The translations under genes were made by a program, and so were the position numbers. A model generated the notes under the pieces. It ran no database searches, was not told the DNA's origin, and worked only from the letters and a program-made list of their open reading frames with translations. A stretch of 64,000 nucleotides of DNA, from NCBI GenBank assembly GCA_039714735.1, contig JBDLIT010000002.1:1-64000 (forward strand). The letters are read 5' to 3'. Source of the DNA: JASJBU01 sp039714735 (GTDB lineage Bacteria; Pseudomonadota; Gammaproteobacteria; Chromatiales; Chromatiaceae). Below, piece by piece: positions 60,999 to 64,000 of the stretch (positions are counted from its first letter, which is position 1; the number at the start of each line of letters is the position of its first letter).

Positions 60999-61829
60999 TC
61001 AGCCAACCTGAACCCGTCGATGTTCGATTGTAGGAAAGGTGCGGCGGATGGTCTGCTGGTACTCACGGTCCAGCTCAACACTCACAAAACCCGTACCCCG
61101 GGGGACCTGAGCCAATACGGCGCCCCAAGGGTCGATGATCATACTATGCCCATGGGTTTCCCGGCCGTTGATATGGTATCCACCCTGGGCAGCCGCCACC
61201 ACGAAAGCGAGATTTTCAATCGCCCTGGCGCGCACCAGGGTCTCCCAATGCGCCTTACCGGTAATCGCGGTAAAGGCTGAGGGTACCACGAATATCTCTG
61301 CGCCCATCTGTTGCAACTTACGGAAGAGTTCAGGAAAACGCAGGTCATAACAGACGGCAAGGCCGATTCGCCCAAAAGGTGTCTCGACCACAACCGCATC
61401 ATCACCTGGCTCGATGGTGTTGGACTCCTCGTAACACTCGTCATTCTCAACCAATTGCACATCGAACAGATGCATTTTGTCATAGCGGGAAATCTGTTCC
61501 CCCTGGTCGTTGAAGACCAGCGAGGCGGCGCGCATCTTGGCCCCATCCGATGCCTCCATCGGTATCGTGCCGCCAATCAACCAGACCCCAAAGCGACTTG
61601 CCATCTGACTCAAAAACCCCTGCAGGGGCCCATCACCGTCACGTTCCCTCAGGGTACACATCTCGCGATCATATTCTCCCATGAAAGCGAAATTTTCCGG
61701 CAACACAACCAATCCTGCACCGCTCTCCGCAGCCTCGCCGATAAGACGCTCCGCTTCCAGAAGATTGGCGCTGACATTCGGGCTGGTTGCCATCTGAATG
61801 GCTGCCACCTTGGTCTTAGGATCGCTCAT
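60999..61829 (-). CDS. nitrilase-superfamily carbon-nitrogen hydrolase
   Basis: A 276-residue C-N hydrolase of the Nit1/deaminated-glutathione-amidase type. The catalytic triad is visible: Glu in LPENFAFMGEYD, Lys in RYDKMHLFDV and Cys in GLAVCYDLRFPELF. Relatives hydrolyse deaminated glutathione; that assignment is inferred from family likeness. It sits in the conserved yhdP-nit-tldD order. Confidence 0.88.
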   Translation of the reverse strand: MSDPKTKVAAIQMATSPNVSANLLEAERLIGEAAESGAGLVVLPENFAFMGEYDREMCTLRERDGDGPLQGFLSQMASRFGVWLIGGTIPMEASDGAKMRAASLVFNDQGEQISRYDKMHLFDVQLVENDECYEESNTIEPGDDAVVVETPFGRIGLAVCYDLRFPELFRKLQQMGAEIFVVPSAFTAITGKAHWETLVRARAIENLAFVVAAAQGGYHINGRETHGHSMIIDPWGAVLAQVPRGTGFVSVELDREYQQTIRRTFPTIEHRRVQVG

Positions 61830-61967
61830 TTCAACTGTTTACCTGCATGGGGAATTATCCACAACCCTCGAAAAAATCGAGCATAGCATTATTGTTATCA
61901 GCTGGGCCAGCCAGGAGCCACCAGCATAGTATAGACAGTACTCCATCAAGGTTGTATTGATGGAGTA

Positions 61968-64000
61968 CTAATCAAGATCCAGCAGATCATTGGACAGGTC
62001 GGTCTCCGGTGACTCGCTGACCAGCTCCTTGATTTCAGGCTGCTCCCAGGTGCCGGTCAATTGATATTCTGTTTGGGTAATCCGATCCATCTGCTTGCCC
62101 AGCAGCTGTTGCGCCACTGCCAACACCACGCCTACAGTAGGGTTGATCGCCAGTGCCCCCACAATCGGCAGTGTCGAACTGACCCTGGGAGTCACGGTCA
62201 CCAACTGATCATAATCCTGGGAAGCCAAGCCTGTTCTACCCATAACATCAACCTTCACTGCCGGACCAACCATTTCAAGATTGGATGTGTGGGCGTCTCC
62301 GCCTCTCAGTTCGAAACTGCCTTCGATATGATCGAATTTGAGTCCTTTAGCGAACAGATCTGAAAAGTCCAGCAATAATCTTTTACCCAGCGCATGCAAG
62401 CTGAAGAGCCCCACCAGGCGTCCCATCCCGGGGTCCACTTCCGTGATTTCGCCCGCCTCTACCTTGACCTCCAGCGCACCCTCAAGCTCATTCAGATTCA
62501 ATGCATAGGGGGGCAGGGGCCATTCAAGCCTGGCATCAAAATTCATTGGCGCTTCATCGATGCCCAGCTGCAAATCGAACTCTTCCTGCAGTTGCCCAAG
62601 ACTTTCAACTCGTCCCTGCAGATCGAGGTGGGTCAGATGCCGACCGTTCACAAGATGCCAGAAACCCTGCCCCTGCAGATCTATCGGTCCTCCCCCAATC
62701 GTCAGTTGGGTCAGATGAATCCCCAAGGGCGCTCTGCGCCACTTGAGAATGGCCTGGCCGAGAGGCTTGTCGTCAACCAACAGGGCGTCAACCTTCAAAT
62801 TGAGCGCCGGCATGGTCGACGGATCTTTATCCCGGATCTCCCGTGACTCCTTATTCTGATCTGACGCAGGAGCAAAATCGGCCGTTTTTAACTTGAGCTG
62901 TTTGAGGTGGATATCAACTGGAAACCTGTCCAAGTTACCGGGAAGCGTCAGGCTGCCACTGATATCATCTGAATCGAACTTGACCTGCCATCCCCCGGTT
63001 TTGGACCCTACCTCGACTTTCACGCTGGCGCAGGTAATTCCAGCCAACATCAGATCCGCCACCAGCAGATCGATTTCAAACGGAACCTGTGCAGAGGAGT
63101 CCAGCATCTTGTTGCGCTGATCCAGCCAGACCACCCAATGATCCAGATCGAGATTCTGAGTCTCGCCATGCAGACGAATTCCGGGTTTATCGGCAAGCTC
63201 CACCGGCCCCGCACCAAAACGCAGATCGCCCCGATTGTATCCATCACCCAGATCGCTCAACAGCGCCTGCAATAGACCTGCATACTCGATTCGGAGTTCA
63301 CTCTTGCGGTCAGACTGAAAGTCGATCACCACTTTAGTTTCCCGCACCTCTTCCGGCCTTTTCCCCAAAGGAGCCGGCAGATTCACTGCGGTGCCTTTTA
63401 GATCGGAGTGAATCGAGAGGCGCACCGGGGTCTCCACCTCGGTATGTGCGATGTCCAGATCCACCCGAGCCGGCACATCCCCCTCGAGAATCTCCAGAAT
63501 TGGCGCCCGTTTCTGCAGCCATTCCAATGGGGTCTTCAAGCGGGTGCTGACACGGGTCTGTTTGTTGCCGTTCTGGATTTGTGGAGAAATCTGAAAATCC
63601 ACCTGCTGCCCCAACAGCCGGCCATGGATCTTTTCCCCCCAGACCTTTTGGTCATCGAATTCAAGACGACCAATCAAGTTCTCTATCTTCAGATCGTGTT
63701 CCTTGATCATCAATGCCGCCGTTTGAAAGTCCACCTTACCGTTGATTTTCCAGGAGTCCCGGCTCCTTAGGGGAATTCTGAGATCGAGCGAGGTACGAGC
63801 CCGCCCAGCTCCCGCCACTTCCCGGGTAAACTTCTCAAACTGGCCCTTCAATGGCGTCTCACTAAGCACTCGGAACAGGTCGCTAACCGGCCCACGCAAG
63901 GCCCCCTTGATCTCAACAGGTGAGGCATCACTCAGGCGACGAATATCGGCTTGGGCATTTAGCAGCTCAGTACCCAACATCATCCCCTCGGACAGCTTGA
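61968..64000 (-). CDS. yhdP: YhdP/TIGR02099 family AsmA-like lipid transporter, 5' part beyond edge
   Basis: An AsmA-like protein thought to bridge the inner and outer membranes and move phospholipids; E. coli YhdP is about 1,270 residues. The C-terminal ~675 residues are in the window and the frame is still open at base 64000. Typical segments are GSFELRGGDAHTSNLEMVGPAVKVDVMGRTGL, QDYDQLVTVTPRVSSTLPIVGALAINPTVG and a YQLTGTWEQPEI close. It ends with a DLSNDLLDLD tail. Confidence 0.92.
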   Translation of the reverse strand, partial: KLSEGMMLGTELLNAQADIRRLSDASPVEIKGALRGPVSDLFRVLSETPLKGQFEKFTREVAGAGRARTSLDLRIPLRSRDSWKINGKVDFQTAALMIKEHDLKIENLIGRLEFDDQKVWGEKIHGRLLGQQVDFQISPQIQNGNKQTRVSTRLKTPLEWLQKRAPILEILEGDVPARVDLDIAHTEVETPVRLSIHSDLKGTAVNLPAPLGKRPEEVRETKVVIDFQSDRKSELRIEYAGLLQALLSDLGDGYNRGDLRFGAGPVELADKPGIRLHGETQNLDLDHWVVWLDQRNKMLDSSAQVPFEIDLLVADLMLAGITCASVKVEVGSKTGGWQVKFDSDDISGSLTLPGNLDRFPVDIHLKQLKLKTADFAPASDQNKESREIRDKDPSTMPALNLKVDALLVDDKPLGQAILKWRRAPLGIHLTQLTIGGGPIDLQGQGFWHLVNGRHLTHLDLQGRVESLGQLQEEFDLQLGIDEAPMNFDARLEWPLPPYALNLNELEGALEVKVEAGEITEVDPGMGRLVGLFSLHALGKRLLLDFSDLFAKGLKFDHIEGSFELRGGDAHTSNLEMVGPAVKVDVMGRTGLASQDYDQLVTVTPRVSSTLPIVGALAINPTVGVVLAVAQQLLGKQMDRITQTEYQLTGTWEQPEIKELVSESPETDLSNDLLDLD

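Overview
The window looks like a housekeeping stretch of a gammaproteobacterial chromosome. The evidence is the order mreBCD-mrdA-rodA-mltB-rlpA-dacA-ybeD-lipB-lipA, trxA-rho, mlaFEDB, folA-thyA-lgt, moa/moe, gcvTHP, ubiI-ubiH-pepP-ygfB / zapA-6S RNA-ygfA, ilvA / rpiA, lptD-surA-pdxA and pmbA-tldD-nit-yhdP. Base composition is moderate (roughly mid-50s % GC by eye) and genes are dense. Ubiquinone genes, a PEP-CTERM protein, DUF5666 and Ig-like surface lipoproteins and a trimeric-type porin suggest a free-living or facultatively symbiotic Chromatiales-like bacterium (for example a relative of Sedimenticola or Ca. Thiodiazotropha). That placement is a guess from gene order, not a measured result.

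Layout. 1-1.7 kb: the 3' part of a DUF5666 repeat lipoprotein and a 57-residue unknown protein. 1.9-13.7 kb: the rod-shape elongation cluster (MreBCD, PBP2, RodA), peptidoglycan trimming (MltB, RlpA, DacA), the lipoate pathway (LipB, LipA) and a YdcF-like membrane protein. 13.8-18.2 kb: a PEP-CTERM protein behind a well-formed sigma-54 promoter, an M14/aspartoacylase-like peptidase, a GCS2-type ligase and MurU. 18.4-22.9 kb: Rho, thioredoxin and an Mla phospholipid-transport operon that lacks mlaC. 22.9-28.9 kb: small unknowns, an Ig-like lipoprotein, a thioredoxin-like ferredoxin, a GlcF-like iron-sulfur protein, Coq7 and an ankyrin protein. 29-33 kb: ApaG, a DUF2238 membrane protein, ApaH, DHFR, thymidylate synthase and Lgt. 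33.3-36.4 kb: an XRE regulator and molybdopterin genes (MoaE, MoaD, MoeA, MoaB). 36.6-41.4 kb: the glycine cleavage operon behind a tandem glycine riboswitch with a terminator. 41.4-50.6 kb: UbiI/UbiH, PepP, YgfB, a ZapB-like coiled coil, ZapA, 6S RNA, YgfA, a lysine-rich H1-like protein, IlvA and RpiA. 50.8-58.1 kb: a porin, AmgK, LptD, SurA and PdxA. 58.2-64 kb: PmbA, TldD, a nitrilase-family hydrolase and the C-terminal half of YhdP, which runs off the edge.

Most of the content concerns the cell envelope: wall elongation, outer-membrane assembly and lipid transport, lipoprotein maturation (Lgt) and wall recycling (AmgK, MurU). One-carbon and cofactor metabolism is the second theme (glycine cleavage, lipoate for GcvH, folate and thymidylate, 5-formyl-THF ligase next to 6S RNA, molybdopterin, ubiquinone).

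I see no phage, IS element, CRISPR array, tRNA or defence island. The most interesting signals are: a sigma-54 promoter with two near-identical upstream direct repeats in front of the PEP-CTERM gene; an apparent ATT start codon for mreC; an in-frame palindromic insertion inside gcvPA; an mla operon without mlaC; dispersed palindromic repeats, one of which supplies the lipB stop codon; and a few small genes shorter than 60 codons.
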